Assembly (NCBI GenBank): GCA_014894395.1 | Contig: JADBLO010000072.1 | Coordinates: 1 to 52,673 of the forward strand | DNA from: Thermoplasmata archaeon | GTDB taxonomy: Archaea; Thermoplasmatota; E2; DHVEG-1 | DNA length: 52,673 nt | Direction of reading: 5' to 3' | Shown: positions 24,113-34,513 of the stretch, piece after piece | How positions within the stretch are numbered: position 1 is the first letter of the stretch | Layout: every line of letters begins with the position of its first letter | The notes under the pieces: model-generated | The model's database searches: none | Seen by the model: the letters and a program-made list of their open reading frames with translations, nothing else | What the model was told of the DNA's origin: nothing | Made by a program: the position numbers and the translations under genes

Positions 24113-24955
24113 ATGAATCAACAACGTGAACCCCGTGGATGGCAGATCCATCATCACGAACAACTATTTTTCAAAGGAAACACAGGTGCCCCGACCATTC
24201 GACTCAAATTCTTCCATTATCCAGCCTACCGACAAACCGTCACCATCGATCAACCACCTGCGTACTGTAAGCTTAAGACGAAACCGAACAACACGTTTTT
24301 CCTGTTCCAGCAGAATGTTCGGACGAAAGGAGCGATCTCTCTTGAACGAATTATCTCAGTCTATCCACAGCCCTCAACACTCCCCGTAAACAAGACATGG
24401 GGCAGGATATCGGACATCCCTCGACTGCTTCAGCGAAAATACAAACAAAGCTTCTCATATTGGCCGGTGAGCTCATCTGCAATCCAGGATGTTTCCCAAG
24501 AACGCTGGTTCGCCACCGATGACCTGTCCGACTGGGTGCAAACGGTGAGTCGTTACATCACCATGAAAATTAAGCATCCTGAAAAACAAGAGAAACGGCT
24601 AGGTGCTGATCAAGCACTCCGCACCGGCAGCGGTGATTGCGACGAATTCACGGACCTGTTCGTCACGCTTGCCCGGATACGCGGAGTCCCGTGTCGACGG
24701 TTGACCGGATATTTCATCCATCAAACGAATGCAGAACCTGAGCCACACGCTTGGGGAGAACTGCTGTCACCAACCATCGGATGGGCCCCGATCGACATCG
24801 CGTTACGTAACCTTGGGAATCATACCATCAACTATGTGATCAGCAAGATCGAGGAATTCAACCCCGCCCTGCTCGACTATCAAATCCTGAGACAAACCTC
24901 TGCGGTACACTATCACTGGGAGCGACCGCTACCGATATTCACCCCGCTTTATTGA
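24113..24955 (+). CDS. Transglutaminase-like cysteine protease domain protein
   Basis: A 280-residue protein with a transglutaminase-like catalytic triad: C176 in RTGSGDCDEFTDLFVTLAR, H212 in EPHAWGELL and D228 in GWAPIDIAL. The first 150 residues are beta-rich with no recognised domain. No signal peptide is seen, so it is likely cytoplasmic. Family members act as proteases, peptidases or cross-linkers; which applies here is unknown. It is expressed from its own leaderless promoter and is convergent with the next gene. Confidence 0.8.
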   Translation: MNQQREPRGWQIHHHEQLFFKGNTGAPTIRLKFFHYPAYRQTVTIDQPPAYCKLKTKPNNTFFLFQQNVRTKGAISLERIISVYPQPSTLPVNKTWGRISDIPRLLQRKYKQSFSYWPVSSSAIQDVSQERWFATDDLSDWVQTVSRYITMKIKHPEKQEKRLGADQALRTGSGDCDEFTDLFVTLARIRGVPCRRLTGYFIHQTNAEPEPHAWGELLSPTIGWAPIDIALRNLGNHTINYVISKIEEFNPALLDYQILRQTSAVHYHWERPLPIFTPLY

Positions 24956-25022
24956 CAAAGAAAAGAGAAAGAAGGAAAGGAAGTCTTTATCAAAGCATCA
25001 TTAGCCGCGTGTCTTACCAATC

Positions 25023-27080
25023 TCATTTGATTCCGATAATAAAGAAAAGCAAGAGTGTGGCAGTCACTGTTTTCGTAATAGGTTCACCATCAGGCTCCTC
25101 TATGGCGATGGTAATGGTGATTTTCCCAAATCCAAACACGGGTTTATCAACAATAACCGTCGAATTACCTGCTGGAATCGAGGGAATTATCCCGGATTTG
25201 GTTTTTCCAAGAAGAACAAGTTTGCCATCAATGGTAATACTCCAATTTACTGAGGTGACGTTGACTGTGCCTTTATTGAGGATTTCAGCATTGATTTTCA
25301 GGACTCCTCCAGTGATGTTCCCAATCTCAAGGAGGCTACCGCCAGCTGGTAAGACGGTGATGTAGTGTTCCTTTGTTTCTGTGTCTGAGATATGGCCATC
25401 TGAAATCGTTAAAGACACCGTGTACGTCCCATTGTCATTATAGATCCATGAGGGATTCCGTTCGGTTGAATCAATGGTTCCGTCGTGGTCAAAATCCCAT
25501 TTCCATGAGGTAATAGTCGTGTTTTCCGCGGTTGACAGATCCGTGAACTGAACAGTTAACGGAGCTGTTCCTGTCGTTGGAGTGGCGCTGAAGTCAGCAA
25601 CAAGCGAGGGAGGAGAAGAAGTTGCATTTAGTCCTCCTGAGTAACAGATGACTTTCCCGTTTCGTCCCCCGACGACCATCTCCATGGAGCCGTCGTTGAC
25701 AACATCGGGAATAGCGGCGATCGCATCAACAGCCTCCCCGTACGGGATTGGTGATGTTAACTCTGATCCATCGACTCCGTTTAAGAAATAACAGTAATTG
25801 TTTGAATATAACGTCCCGACAAATACATCGTTAATAGCATCCCCACTAATATCTGTGCTTGGCGCGACGTTCCACGGTTGATCCGCGGTTGCATGAGACC
25901 ATATAACAGAACCGGTATACCCGTCAATGACCTGAGTAGTATGTATGGTACTATGTTCTGGTATGATATCAGTATATCCGTCACCGTTCATATCACCCAT
26001 ATTTTCTAAACCAACGATGAGCACTGATCCGATCGAGAGAGTAAAGAGTTGAGATCCAGTCGCGGCATTCAGTCCGTAGATATGTCCTGAAAAATCTCCG
26101 ATGATTACGTCTTTTACTCCATCGCCACTTATATCATCGAGTTGTTCGACACCCCAGACCGAGGATCCAGCGGTTGCGAATGACCACATCTGGGCACCTG
26201 TTACCCCATTGATTCCTTTTCCATATCCAATGGTTTCTCCTTCATTGGAACATCCTGCAAGCACATCAGGGATTCCATCACCGGTGAAATCTTCGACACC
26301 AATGACAGCAAATCCTGGTCCCCCCAATGGCCGCTCCCATAACGACACACCAGTGAGTCCATTCAAACAGTACACTCGTTTTGGACCGGTATCTGAAGAA
26401 TCGTCACCAGTTGTTGCCAAGACGTCAAGGACACTATCATTATTATAATCGTACTTGCAATTAACCTGATAAACCCAACCACCACCCCCATACTCGTGGG
26501 TATCATGTGTCCATAAAGTGTTTCCGTTCAAACCTGAGAGACATTCAATGGACCGATCTCCTCCAGTGGTGCCAACAACAACATCGCTGTATCCATCATT
26601 GTTGATATCCTCGGTGATCGTTAAACCATGTTGAGAGTAGATGTTCCCTGAGTAGATATTATGTGTCCAGAGAACAATCCCTGTACCAATCGCACCACCG
26701 CTGAAACATCGAATATTATTATCTTCCGAGCAGATAACGACATCGTCAATACCATCACCATTGATGTCCGGTATTGCCGCAATTGCTTTCGGGCTGTTAT
26801 CAGACCCCCCGGAAATTTGATACTGCCAGATGAGAGAACCAATAGGATAATCTGTATTGCGATTATCTGGTTGAGTTCTCTCAAGATTCGCATCAAAACT
26901 GGGATATTCCGCGGAAGAAGACAGAGCAACCGCGTATCTATATGCTGAGATATCTGGAAAAGAATCAGGAGAAAGCAATGTCGTTGTGGTGCTCTTCAAA
27001 CCCATACCAGATATTCCAATGATTCCAAGTCCACTAAGAATTACGCTTATTCCAATTACATATGTTAGTATCGTTCTCAT
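25023..27080 (-). CDS. Secreted FG-GAP/VCBS propeller protein with PKD domain
   Basis: A 685-residue exported protein. The N-terminus carries a signal segment (ILTYVIGISVILSGLGIIGI). Six or seven calcium-loop repeats follow (DINGDGIDDVVI, DINNDGYSDVVVG, DFTGDGIPDVLAG and others), the FG-GAP type of an eight-bladed propeller like that of integrin alpha. A PKD domain follows at about 490-575 (VADFSATPTTGTAPLTVQFT and NDNGTYTVSLTISD). The last 100 residues are a sandwich ending with a hydrophobic tail (TATLLLFFIIGIK), perhaps an anchor. The protein probably adheres to or binds substrates outside the cell. Divergent from an M28 peptidase. Confidence 0.85.
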   Translation of the reverse strand: MRTILTYVIGISVILSGLGIIGISGMGLKSTTTTLLSPDSFPDISAYRYAVALSSSAEYPSFDANLERTQPDNRNTDYPIGSLIWQYQISGGSDNSPKAIAAIPDINGDGIDDVVICSEDNNIRCFSGGAIGTGIVLWTHNIYSGNIYSQHGLTITEDINNDGYSDVVVGTTGGDRSIECLSGLNGNTLWTHDTHEYGGGGWVYQVNCKYDYNNDSVLDVLATTGDDSSDTGPKRVYCLNGLTGVSLWERPLGGPGFAVIGVEDFTGDGIPDVLAGCSNEGETIGYGKGINGVTGAQMWSFATAGSSVWGVEQLDDISGDGVKDVIIGDFSGHIYGLNAATGSQLFTLSIGSVLIVGLENMGDMNGDGYTDIIPEHSTIHTTQVIDGYTGSVIWSHATADQPWNVAPSTDISGDAINDVFVGTLYSNNYCYFLNGVDGSELTSPIPYGEAVDAIAAIPDVVNDGSMEMVVGGRNGKVICYSGGLNATSSPPSLVADFSATPTTGTAPLTVQFTDLSTAENTTITSWKWDFDHDGTIDSTERNPSWIYNDNGTYTVSLTISDGHISDTETKEHYITVLPAGGSLLEIGNITGGVLKINAEILNKGTVNVTSVNWSITIDGKLVLLGKTKSGIIPSIPAGNSTVIVDKPVFGFGKITITIAIEEPDGEPITKTVTATLLLFFIIGIK

Positions 27081-27233
27081 ATTTTTCCCTCATGTTTAAT
27101 AAAAGTCAGATGTATATTTAAATTTTTGTGAACAGGTTTTTAGACGTTTTTTAGACAAAACTTCTTGGAAAACGGTAAATTGTCGTGAAAATTTAAATAC
27201 TATAGAGGATATAATATCTTGGGGGTAGACCAT

Positions 27234-28964
27234 ATGAATAAGAAGAAAATAGTATGTCTTGTAATTTGTACGCTGATGATCGTGACTGTTTTCCCTGTCG
27301 TTGGTTTTCCAATTCAAACAGGGGAAATGAAGAATACGAATTTTGCGCAACCACAATATCGAGCGCCAACACCAGGATACGCACCAATTCCACCGCTAGA
27401 TGCATTAATGGATGCACCAATAGTTCGTGAACATCCTGAAAAAACAGCAGTGAGTATGAGTGATATCGTCATCAACATGCTTGAGCAGGTTGACCAATCG
27501 ACTTTTTTAAGTTATGAGGAAAATCTGACTGATTTCGGACCACGGAGAACAGGAACTAGCGCCTGCGTGGCAGCAGCTGCATACATTTTTGATCAATTCG
27601 AAAACATGGGACTATGGGTACGGTATCGCCCCTGGAACAATGGGGGTTACTCATCAAATAATGTTGAAGCAACCATGAATGGGACCGATGAATCCAGCGA
27701 TGAAATCTACATCATTTGTGCCCACTATGATACGGTATCAGCCGGTCCAGGGGCTGATGATGACACCTCAGGGACTGTCGCAGTCATCATGGCAGCATTA
27801 ATTATGAGTCAATACCAATTCAACCACACCATCAAGTTCGTAGCGTTTTCTGGTGAAGAACAAGGTCTCTATGGAAGTGCGGTTTATGCGGCTGACGCAG
27901 CAAGTCAAGGATGGAATATCGTTGGGGTTTTGAACTGCGATATGATCAGTTATGCGATAACAACCAATGATGGGAATAATCTCATCGTGTTTGAAAACAC
28001 CGCATCAGAGTGGCTCTACACCTATACCTTGAACATCAACACAGAATATACTGATTACATCCATCTTACTCTCGTTCATGGGGGATCCACCTGGGGCAGC
28101 GACCATAATTCCTTCTGGGACGAGGGGTACGACGCATTGTTCTATTTTGAATATACGGAAACACCGTACTACCATACCTCTGGTGACACGATGGCTCATA
28201 TCAACGCGACGTATGCAGTAAAAAACATACGACTTATTCTAGCGACCCTTGCGGAACTCTCAGAAGCTGGACTCCTCAGCAATCCTCCAGCTAAACCCGT
28301 GCTTACCGGTCCGACCAACGGGGTAATTAATGAAGTATACACCTACTCCGCGGTCACCACCGAGCCGGATGGCGAGAATGTGTACTATTATTTTGAATGG
28401 GGTGACGGGACGAACAGCGGATGGCTTGGACCTTTTAGCTCAGGGCAACAAACCTCTGCGCAGAAATCATGGAGCGCAGCAGCAACGTATACCGTACGTG
28501 TCAAGGCAAAAGACATCAACCAGGTTTCCAGCGAATGGTCTGATTCACTCTTAGTGACGATTCTGGTTGACCGCCCGCCAAACACTCCAACCATCAACGG
28601 TCCTGCAGAAGGTAAACCAGGAACCTCCTATCTGTATAAATTTACCACCACTGACCCCGATGGAGACATGGTGTATTATTACATTAATTGGGGAGATAAT
28701 CAGACAAGTGGATGGGTAGGTCCCTATAACTCTGGCGCGACAGCCTTGGTTACTCATCAATGGAGCCAAAAAGGTAACTATACCATTCAAGCAAAGGCAA
28801 AAGACATCGTTGGCGCAGAGAGCGACTGGGGAACACTCGATATAACGATGCCGGTGAGTGTGGAGCTTCAATCAACCACCCAATCACCACTCCAGATTGA
28901 GAGGTTCTTCTCGCAGATTGGTTTGTTCTTCGAGAATCTCGCGTTGAGACTGTTCGGGGCATAG
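27234..28964 (+). CDS. Secreted M28-family zinc aminopeptidase
   Basis: About 576 residues from ATG 27234 (GGGGGT ribosome site; TATA-like AAATTTAAATAC at 27189-27200). A signal peptide (KKIVCLVICTLMIVTVFPVV) is followed by the peptidase domain with all metal ligands: H and D of HYDTVSAGPGADDDTSG, EE of AFSGEEQGLYGS, D of NCDMIS and H of GSDHNSFWD. Two fibronectin/PKD-like repeats with YYYFEWGDGTNSGWLGP and YYYINWGDNQTSGWVGP follow, then a hydrophobic amphipathic C-terminus. It would release amino acids from extracellular peptides, matching a proteolytic lifestyle. Confidence 0.92.
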   Translation: MNKKKIVCLVICTLMIVTVFPVVGFPIQTGEMKNTNFAQPQYRAPTPGYAPIPPLDALMDAPIVREHPEKTAVSMSDIVINMLEQVDQSTFLSYEENLTDFGPRRTGTSACVAAAAYIFDQFENMGLWVRYRPWNNGGYSSNNVEATMNGTDESSDEIYIICAHYDTVSAGPGADDDTSGTVAVIMAALIMSQYQFNHTIKFVAFSGEEQGLYGSAVYAADAASQGWNIVGVLNCDMISYAITTNDGNNLIVFENTASEWLYTYTLNINTEYTDYIHLTLVHGGSTWGSDHNSFWDEGYDALFYFEYTETPYYHTSGDTMAHINATYAVKNIRLILATLAELSEAGLLSNPPAKPVLTGPTNGVINEVYTYSAVTTEPDGENVYYYFEWGDGTNSGWLGPFSSGQQTSAQKSWSAAATYTVRVKAKDINQVSSEWSDSLLVTILVDRPPNTPTINGPAEGKPGTSYLYKFTTTDPDGDMVYYYINWGDNQTSGWVGPYNSGATALVTHQWSQKGNYTIQAKAKDIVGAESDWGTLDITMPVSVELQSTTQSPLQIERFFSQIGLFFENLALRLFGA

Positions 28965-29125
28965 TAGGAAGGACACCTACTCTCTTCTTTTTTTTCTTTA
29001 TCCGCTTAATTCTATCACTGTTGGAATCAATAAAATATTGATTAACGGTATGCAGCGACAAAAGTTTTAAATAAAGATTTCCCTTCCTTACCTCCTACAA
29101 CTAAGCATAGATACAGGTGTAAATC

Positions 29126-29713
29126 ATGGTAAAAAGCATGTACAGTTACGTTGGTGATAAGTGGAAGAAACCAGATACATCCTTCAAATCACCGCAGAAA
29201 AACAGATTGATTCAGTGGAGACGAGAAGAGAATTTTCTGAAGGTTGACAAACCATTACGGGTGGATCGTGCACGATCACTCGGGTATAAAGCAAAACAAG
29301 GGTACATTATCGTCCGGGGACGCGTGCGACACGGCGGGCTGAACCGCCACCAGATAAAAGGAGGGAGAAAACCCTCTGCACGAGGAACAAAGAAACTCAC
29401 CCCGGCGAAGAACTCACAGAGAATCACCGAGGAACGAACAGCGGCCAAGTTCCCGAACATGGAAGTACTGAACTCCTACTGGGTAGGAAAAGACGGCATG
29501 TACCATTACTATGAGGTTATTTTGGTTGATCCAGCGCATCCTTCAATCGTGAACGACCCGAAGATCAACTGGATTTCCGCGTTCCCGAACAGACGACGAG
29601 TCTTACGAGGGAAAACCAGTGCAGGGCAGAAAGGACGCGGGTTGATGTACAAAGGAAAAGGCGCTGAGAAAGTCCGTCCAAGTATCCGTGCACACCAAAG
29701 TAAAGGAAAGTAA
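29126..29713 (+). CDS. rpl15e: 50S ribosomal protein L15e
   Basis: A 195-residue basic protein with the L15e hallmark sequence [14 protein letters not shown] and the family blocks [16 protein letters not shown] and [20 protein letters not shown]. It is a core archaeal and eukaryotic large-subunit protein. A TATA box TTTTAAATA at 29065-29073 gives a short leader. The C-terminus is typical ([15 protein letters not shown]). Convergent with uspA. Confidence 0.97.
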   Translation: MVKSMYSYVGDKWKKPDTSFKSPQKNRLIQWRREENFLKVDKPLRVDRARSLGYKAKQGYIIVRGRVRHGGLNRHQIKGGRKPSARGTKKLTPAKNSQRITEERTAAKFPNMEVLNSYWVGKDGMYHYYEVILVDPAHPSIVNDPKINWISAFPNRRRVLRGKTSAGQKGRGLMYKGKGAEKVRPSIRAHQSKGK

Positions 29714-29722
29714 ACCGGTTTT

Positions 29723-30133
29723 TTATCGGACGACCATGACTGGTTTTGCCGCGTATTGTACTACTTTATTGGCGACGCTGCCGATTGGGTATTTTCCCAA
29801 TGAACTTGATCCTCTACTCCCCAGAACAATTAAGTCGCAGCGCAGCTCGTTTGCCACATCGATGATCAACGCAGCGATATCTTCCCCTTCTTTCACCATC
29901 CCTGTGATCGTATACCCATGAGACCCGATATCGTGAATAACGCTATTGATAAGATTATGTGCCCGTAATTTGATGATCTCATAGGTTTTTTGATCTAGAA
30001 GATTCCGGTCAGACGGCAAGGGGATGATCGCAATAATAATCAGTTCGCCGTCATCATCGAGAATCATCATCGCTTTGTTCAGCGCGTTTTCCGCTCCTTC
30101 TGAGCCGTCAAACCCGACTAATACTCGTTTCAT
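29723..30133 (-). CDS. Universal stress protein (UspA family)
   Basis: A 136-residue alpha/beta protein with the ATP-binding signature GSRGSSSLGKYPIGSVANKV near the C-terminus, preceded by LIVL and followed by the final strand PVMVVR. UspA proteins bind ATP and help survival in stress; the exact role in archaea is loosely defined. It lies three bases after cysS on the same strand, so both share a transcript. Confidence 0.88.
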   Translation of the reverse strand: MKRVLVGFDGSEGAENALNKAMMILDDDGELIIIAIIPLPSDRNLLDQKTYEIIKLRAHNLINSVIHDIGSHGYTITGMVKEGEDIAALIIDVANELRCDLIVLGSRGSSSLGKYPIGSVANKVVQYAAKPVMVVR

Positions 30134-30136
30134 GAT

Positions 30137-31639
30137 TTATTTTCTCCTCCACACGGGACCTTTGGCTGTATCTTGTATTTCAAACCCGAGTTCCTCAAGG
30201 TTGTTCCGGATACGGTCTGCGGTTTTCCAGTCTTTGTGTTTTCGTGCGTCTTCACGTGCGAACAGCAGCGCTTTCATCAGTTCATCAACAGTGGGTGCCT
30301 GTACGGTTTTTCCGCAGGATTGCAACAGTATCTGAAGTTTGTTTGTTACGTCTGGTTCTTCTTTTGTCCGTGCGTTGGTTTTCGGTTGGAACAAGGTAAG
30401 CACAGAACCAATTTTAAGATAAACATCCAACGCATGCTTGCACAGCTCCGGATTTGGTTGCGGTTGCTGTTCAAAGAACTTGTTGCTCTTGTTGATGAAC
30501 TCAAACAGTGACGCGAACGCTTTCGGCGTGTTGAAATCATCATCCATCGCTTGCTCAAACTCTCCCTGGAGTTCTGTAATCGTGGTCAGGTACTCCTTCT
30601 CAACCTCATGTAACATCGTAAGGGAAGGTTTCTGTTGAGATGCGTGTTTCGCATGCTCTTCAAGTCGTTCTTTGACCCGATAGAGACGTTCACGTCCTTT
30701 TTCGATATCGGTGAGCGCTTTTTCACTAAAATCAGGGGGACTGCGATAGTGCGCCTGGGCGAAAAACATCCGCAGGACCTCCGCGTCCCAGGTCTTTAGC
30801 AAGTCCTTGACATTGATGATGTTCCCAATAGATTTGGACATCTTCTCGCCGTTAATAGTGAGAAGACCGATATGCATCCAGAAGCGGGCAAACTGCTTCC
30901 CGGTCGCAGCCTCTGCTTGTGCAACCTCGTTTTCATGGTGCGGGAACTGCAGATCCATGCCTCCGCCATGGATATCGAACGGCAACCCAAGGAACTTGCT
31001 GCTCATCGCGGAGCATTCAATATGCCAGCCTGGTCTGCCCGCGCCCCACGGAGAAGGCCACGTCGGTTCACCTGGTTTTGCTTTTTTCCAGAGCGCAAAA
31101 TCCAACGGACTGCGTTTCTGCTCCCCAGCTTCGATACGAGCGCCTTTTTTCATCTCAGCGATGTTTTGACCGGAGAGCTTCCCATAGGTACTGAATTTTT
31201 CAACAGAGAAATACACGTCACCATCGGCAACATACCCGTAGTCTCTCTTAAGGATCTGTTCGATCATCCGGATCATGTCAAGGATGGTTTCTGATGCCTT
31301 CGGGTACAGGTCAGCCCGACGTACACCGAGCGCATCAAGATCATCTAAGCACCGATCAGTGAACCGCTGTGAGTACTCGAGAGGATCCACACCCTCCCGG
31401 TTTGCTGCAGCGATGATCTTATCGTCGACATCGGTGATGTTCTGCACATACATCACGGAATTTCCCTTGTACTCAAGGTACCGTCGAATCACATCAAAAG
31501 CAACATAGGTCCGGGCATGACCGATATGCGCGTCGCTATAGACCGTCATCCCGCACACATACAGCTTGACTTTGCCGCTCTCAACAGGAACAAACTCTTC
31601 TTTTTTCCTGGTAAGCGTGTTATAAATGTTCAACGCCAT
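30137..31639 (-). CDS. cysS: Cysteinyl-tRNA synthetase
   Basis: A class I aminoacyl-tRNA synthetase of about 500 residues from ATG 31639. The conventional family start ALNIYNTLTRKKEEF lies there; an in-frame upstream extension to 31711 would add 24 unlike residues. HIGH is present as SDAHIGHARTY and KMSKS as GEKMSKSIGN; zinc ligands include C of YVCGMTVY, C of HIECSAMS and the H/E of HHENEVAQ. It charges cysteine on tRNA-Cys, so this archaeon need not rely on the SepRS/SepCysS route used by some methanogens. First gene before uspA. Confidence 0.96.
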   Translation of the reverse strand: MALNIYNTLTRKKEEFVPVESGKVKLYVCGMTVYSDAHIGHARTYVAFDVIRRYLEYKGNSVMYVQNITDVDDKIIAAANREGVDPLEYSQRFTDRCLDDLDALGVRRADLYPKASETILDMIRMIEQILKRDYGYVADGDVYFSVEKFSTYGKLSGQNIAEMKKGARIEAGEQKRSPLDFALWKKAKPGEPTWPSPWGAGRPGWHIECSAMSSKFLGLPFDIHGGGMDLQFPHHENEVAQAEAATGKQFARFWMHIGLLTINGEKMSKSIGNIINVKDLLKTWDAEVLRMFFAQAHYRSPPDFSEKALTDIEKGRERLYRVKERLEEHAKHASQQKPSLTMLHEVEKEYLTTITELQGEFEQAMDDDFNTPKAFASLFEFINKSNKFFEQQPQPNPELCKHALDVYLKIGSVLTLFQPKTNARTKEEPDVTNKLQILLQSCGKTVQAPTVDELMKALLFAREDARKHKDWKTADRIRNNLEELGFEIQDTAKGPVWRRK

Positions 31640-31808
31640 CTCCTGCACACTAGTTCTATAGCTAATGGAAGGAAAATTATATACTTTATGGGTGTCAGGA
31701 TGCTCTCTCATGACTATTTCTTTTAGAAAAGACCCTTTGAACCTTTAATTTTATATACGAGTAGTTTATTAGGGACTTTCCTTAACAACAGTTAGCGGAG
31801 TTTAGAGA

Positions 31809-32264
31809 ATGGCACGAATCCACGCGCGAACAAAAGGAAAATCAGGTTCAACCCATCCGATGCGAGAAAAACACCCAGAGTGGAGCTCATTGAACCCTCG
31901 AGAAATCGAAGGACGTATCCTGGAGCTTGCAAAAGCAGAGAAATCCACAAGTGAGATTGGGATGATTTTACGTGATCAATACGCAGTCCCTGATGTCAAA
32001 ATCGCGACCGGAAAAACCATTTCTCATATCCTTGAACAGAACAAGATTAAACCAGAAATCCCTGAGGATTTACAGAATTTGATTAAGATCGCGTTGAAAC
32101 TGAAGAAACACATTGATCATCATAAAAAGGATCTTAAAACGAAACGGAGCCTATCACTCACAGAATCAAAGATCCGCCGACTGATGAAATATTATCGTCG
32201 GGAAGAGCGACTTCCAGAAGGCTGGAAGTACAGCCTCGAGCAAGCAAAACTGATGTTCGAATAA
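31809..32264 (+). CDS. rps15: 30S ribosomal protein S15 (archaeal S15/S13e)
   Basis: A 151-residue protein. The N-terminal extension MARIHARTKGKSGSTHP is typical of archaeal and eukaryotic S13e; the S15 core LTESKIRRLMKYYRREERLP is at the C-terminus. Binds 16S rRNA helix 22. It is followed by a RecJ-like gene and Pcc1. Confidence 0.96.
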   Translation: MARIHARTKGKSGSTHPMREKHPEWSSLNPREIEGRILELAKAEKSTSEIGMILRDQYAVPDVKIATGKTISHILEQNKIKPEIPEDLQNLIKIALKLKKHIDHHKKDLKTKRSLSLTESKIRRLMKYYRREERLPEGWKYSLEQAKLMFE

Positions 32265-32324
32265 AAAATCATTCCATTATCTTTTTAGCCTGAAACATGT
32301 TTTTCTTTATGTAGAGTACAGTCT

Positions 32325-33671
32325 ATGGCAGAAGATATTACTGAGGCATGTAAGAAAGCGGCTGCGTTGCTCTTGTCGCATCCATCGTCGAGTCGTATTC
32401 GAGTGGTGTCCCATTACGATGCGGACGGCATTTCAGCTGCAGGAGTTCTCTGTACCGCACTATATCGGGCAGGGTTCGAGTTTCATGCAACGCTGATGCG
32501 GAACCCGTTTACGAAAGGCTTTGATCGACTCAAAAACGAACATAACGAGTTGATTATTTTTTCCGATATGGGGAGCGGGCAGATTGAGACGATCGAACAC
32601 ATGGGCTGTAAAGCGATCATCCTTGACCATCATCAGTATCTGACCGATCAAACTTCAAAGAATATTGTTCAGATCAACTCAAACCTCTTTGGGGTTGACG
32701 GGAACTATGAGGCGTCTGGTGCGACGTTGAGTTATGCGTTTGCGACAGCACTAGACCTAGCAAACGAGGACCTTGCGCCTCTTGCTCTTGCTGGTGCGAC
32801 CGGTGACAAGCAATTCATTGGTGGTGTTCGTGGGTTTAACAAAGCAATCCTTGATAATGCGTTGCAGAAAGGGTTCCTAACCGAACAGACAGGCATCAAA
32901 CTCTATGGGGATACGCTCGCTGATGCACTGTTTTTCTCAGCGGATCCGTATTATCCTGGTATGTCCGGCAATCGTGAAGCAATTGAGACGATGCTGGAAA
33001 AGTTGAGCCTTGAGAAATCAGCGAGCCTTCAGGATATTAATCATGAGACGATGATGCGGGTACACTCGTTTCTTCTCTTTCGGTTAATCAAAGCAGGGTG
33101 TCAACAAAACATCTTGGATATGACGATCAGAAAACGATACACCGCACCGCAGGGCTGGGAGCTGGAGCGGTTTGCTGATCTGCTTGACGCGTGTGGGAAG
33201 AACGGGTACCGGAGCCTGGGGCTTGCGCTCTGTCTTGGTGACAGCACCGCTTGGAAAGACGCACTCTTGGTTGAGAAAGAGTACAAGCAAAAACTCCTGG
33301 ATGGACTCCGGTTGTTAGAACAAGGCGGTATTCATGAGACCGATGGGATGCGGTATTTCTATGTTGATAATTCCTCGCTCGGTGGCGTGATTGCTGGGAT
33401 TGCGATGAACTATGTGCTTGATGAGAAGAAGCCATTGTTTTCTCTTACCCGGAAAGAAACCGATGATGAAGTGCATGTGTCGTGTCGTGGGAATCAGAGG
33501 CTCGTGGAGCAGGGCTTAGACCTTGGTTCTGCGATGAAAACGGTTGCCGGGGAACTCGGAGGATTTGGAGGAGGGCATAAGATTGCTGCTGGCGCCACTG
33601 TAGCGTTTGACAAAGAAAAAGAATTCATGGAAAAAGTTGATACGATTCTGGTAGAACAGATGAAGGGATAA
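32325..33671 (+). CDS. Archaeal RecJ/DHH-family phosphoesterase (GAN-like)
   Basis: A 448-residue DHH-DHHA1 phosphoesterase. Metal-binding motifs are HYDADGISAAGVL near residue 30 and ILDHHQYL near residue 100; the DHHA1 domain has GGFGGGHKIAAGATV at the end. Such archaeal RecJ homologs (e.g. GAN) bind the GINS complex at the replication fork or act as exonucleases on RNA/DNA. It is followed after one base by pcc1 and preceded by rps15, so this is an informational-gene operon. Confidence 0.9.
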   Translation: MAEDITEACKKAAALLLSHPSSSRIRVVSHYDADGISAAGVLCTALYRAGFEFHATLMRNPFTKGFDRLKNEHNELIIFSDMGSGQIETIEHMGCKAIILDHHQYLTDQTSKNIVQINSNLFGVDGNYEASGATLSYAFATALDLANEDLAPLALAGATGDKQFIGGVRGFNKAILDNALQKGFLTEQTGIKLYGDTLADALFFSADPYYPGMSGNREAIETMLEKLSLEKSASLQDINHETMMRVHSFLLFRLIKAGCQQNILDMTIRKRYTAPQGWELERFADLLDACGKNGYRSLGLALCLGDSTAWKDALLVEKEYKQKLLDGLRLLEQGGIHETDGMRYFYVDNSSLGGVIAGIAMNYVLDEKKPLFSLTRKETDDEVHVSCRGNQRLVEQGLDLGSAMKTVAGELGGFGGGHKIAAGATVAFDKEKEFMEKVDTILVEQMKG

Positions 33672-33672
33672 C

Positions 33673-33894
33673 ATGAAAGCCGTCTGTACACTGACGATTG
33701 AGTTTGAGAACGCGGAAAAAGCAAAAAAAGTACTGCGGTCCATTCAGGCCGATGACCATGGTTTTGTGAAATCAAAGCAGAGCGGAAAAACACTTGAGGC
33801 GATTGTCGAAAGCACCTCTGTTGCCTCGTTGCTTCATACGTTGGATGATTATCTTGCGTGTGTCTCTGTGGCTGATGAGATAGTGAATAAGTGA
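33673..33894 (+). CDS. pcc1: KEOPS complex subunit Pcc1
   Basis: A 73-residue alpha/beta protein, CTLTIEFENAEKAKKVLRSI followed by a middle strand and VASLLHTLDDYLACVSVADEI, which fits Pcc1, the dimeriser of the KEOPS complex that makes threonylcarbamoyl-A37 on tRNA. Size and order with the RecJ-like gene (one-base gap) support the call. No other KEOPS subunit is in the window. Confidence 0.75.
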   Translation: MKAVCTLTIEFENAEKAKKVLRSIQADDHGFVKSKQSGKTLEAIVESTSVASLLHTLDDYLACVSVADEIVNK

Positions 33895-33985
33895 ATAATA
33901 GGTATCCATAAGTGTTATTTATATTTCCGTAGGATCTTGCTTTTCCTCTGATATTCCTGGGTTTTTCTCTTAAAAATAGAAACAG

Positions 33986-34513
33986 CTATAGGAAGGAAGC
34001 ATCCTTTTTCATATTTGGATTTTTTATACCATTTCTACGGAGGGGAATGAGCGTTTCCAAAAGAACAACATTTGAGACACATTCCTGATATTTTTTATTA
34101 AATTCTGAAACGAATTTTTTTGCAGAAACAATGTTGTCCGTCCAAAACGAGACTATACCATCGTATAAACCATGGACGTATTCAGCATTTTCAATCTTAA
34201 ATTCAATATTAGGAACAAGTTGTTCAAGTCTTCCCGTCACCATAAATTCAACAGCACTTTTATCAAAAGGGATCGATGTTCTTTTTATAAACATCACATA
34301 ATGCTTCAAATTATAGTTCCTTTCATCGGAGATTGCAGAATACCCCCAAATTGTTTTCTCCGCTTCCAGTTTCTTGATAATCTGAGAGACCTTTTGTGGA
34401 GACAACTTGCATTTTTTTGCGATATCTTCAATATTACCCCTCGCATTTTTCTGTAAAACCATTAATACTTTTTTTTCATCTTTAAACAATGTTTCGTTTC
34501 CGCTCTTTGACAT
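33986..34513 (-). CDS. Lrp/AsnC-type regulator (paralog 1)
   Basis: A 175-residue regulator. The HTH reads KVLMVLQKNARGNIEDIAKK followed by LSPQKVSQIIKKLEAEKTIWGY, and the rest is a ferredoxin-like RAM-type effector domain lacking close match to amino-acid binding ones. It is a paralog of the gene at 48555-49088 (both end their HTH in KTIWGY and share KHYVMFIKR/RHYIMLIKR). It is alone and divergent from serS. Role unknown. Confidence 0.78.
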   Translation of the reverse strand: MSKSGNETLFKDEKKVLMVLQKNARGNIEDIAKKCKLSPQKVSQIIKKLEAEKTIWGYSAISDERNYNLKHYVMFIKRTSIPFDKSAVEFMVTGRLEQLVPNIEFKIENAEYVHGLYDGIVSFWTDNIVSAKKFVSEFNKKYQECVSNVVLLETLIPLRRNGIKNPNMKKDASFL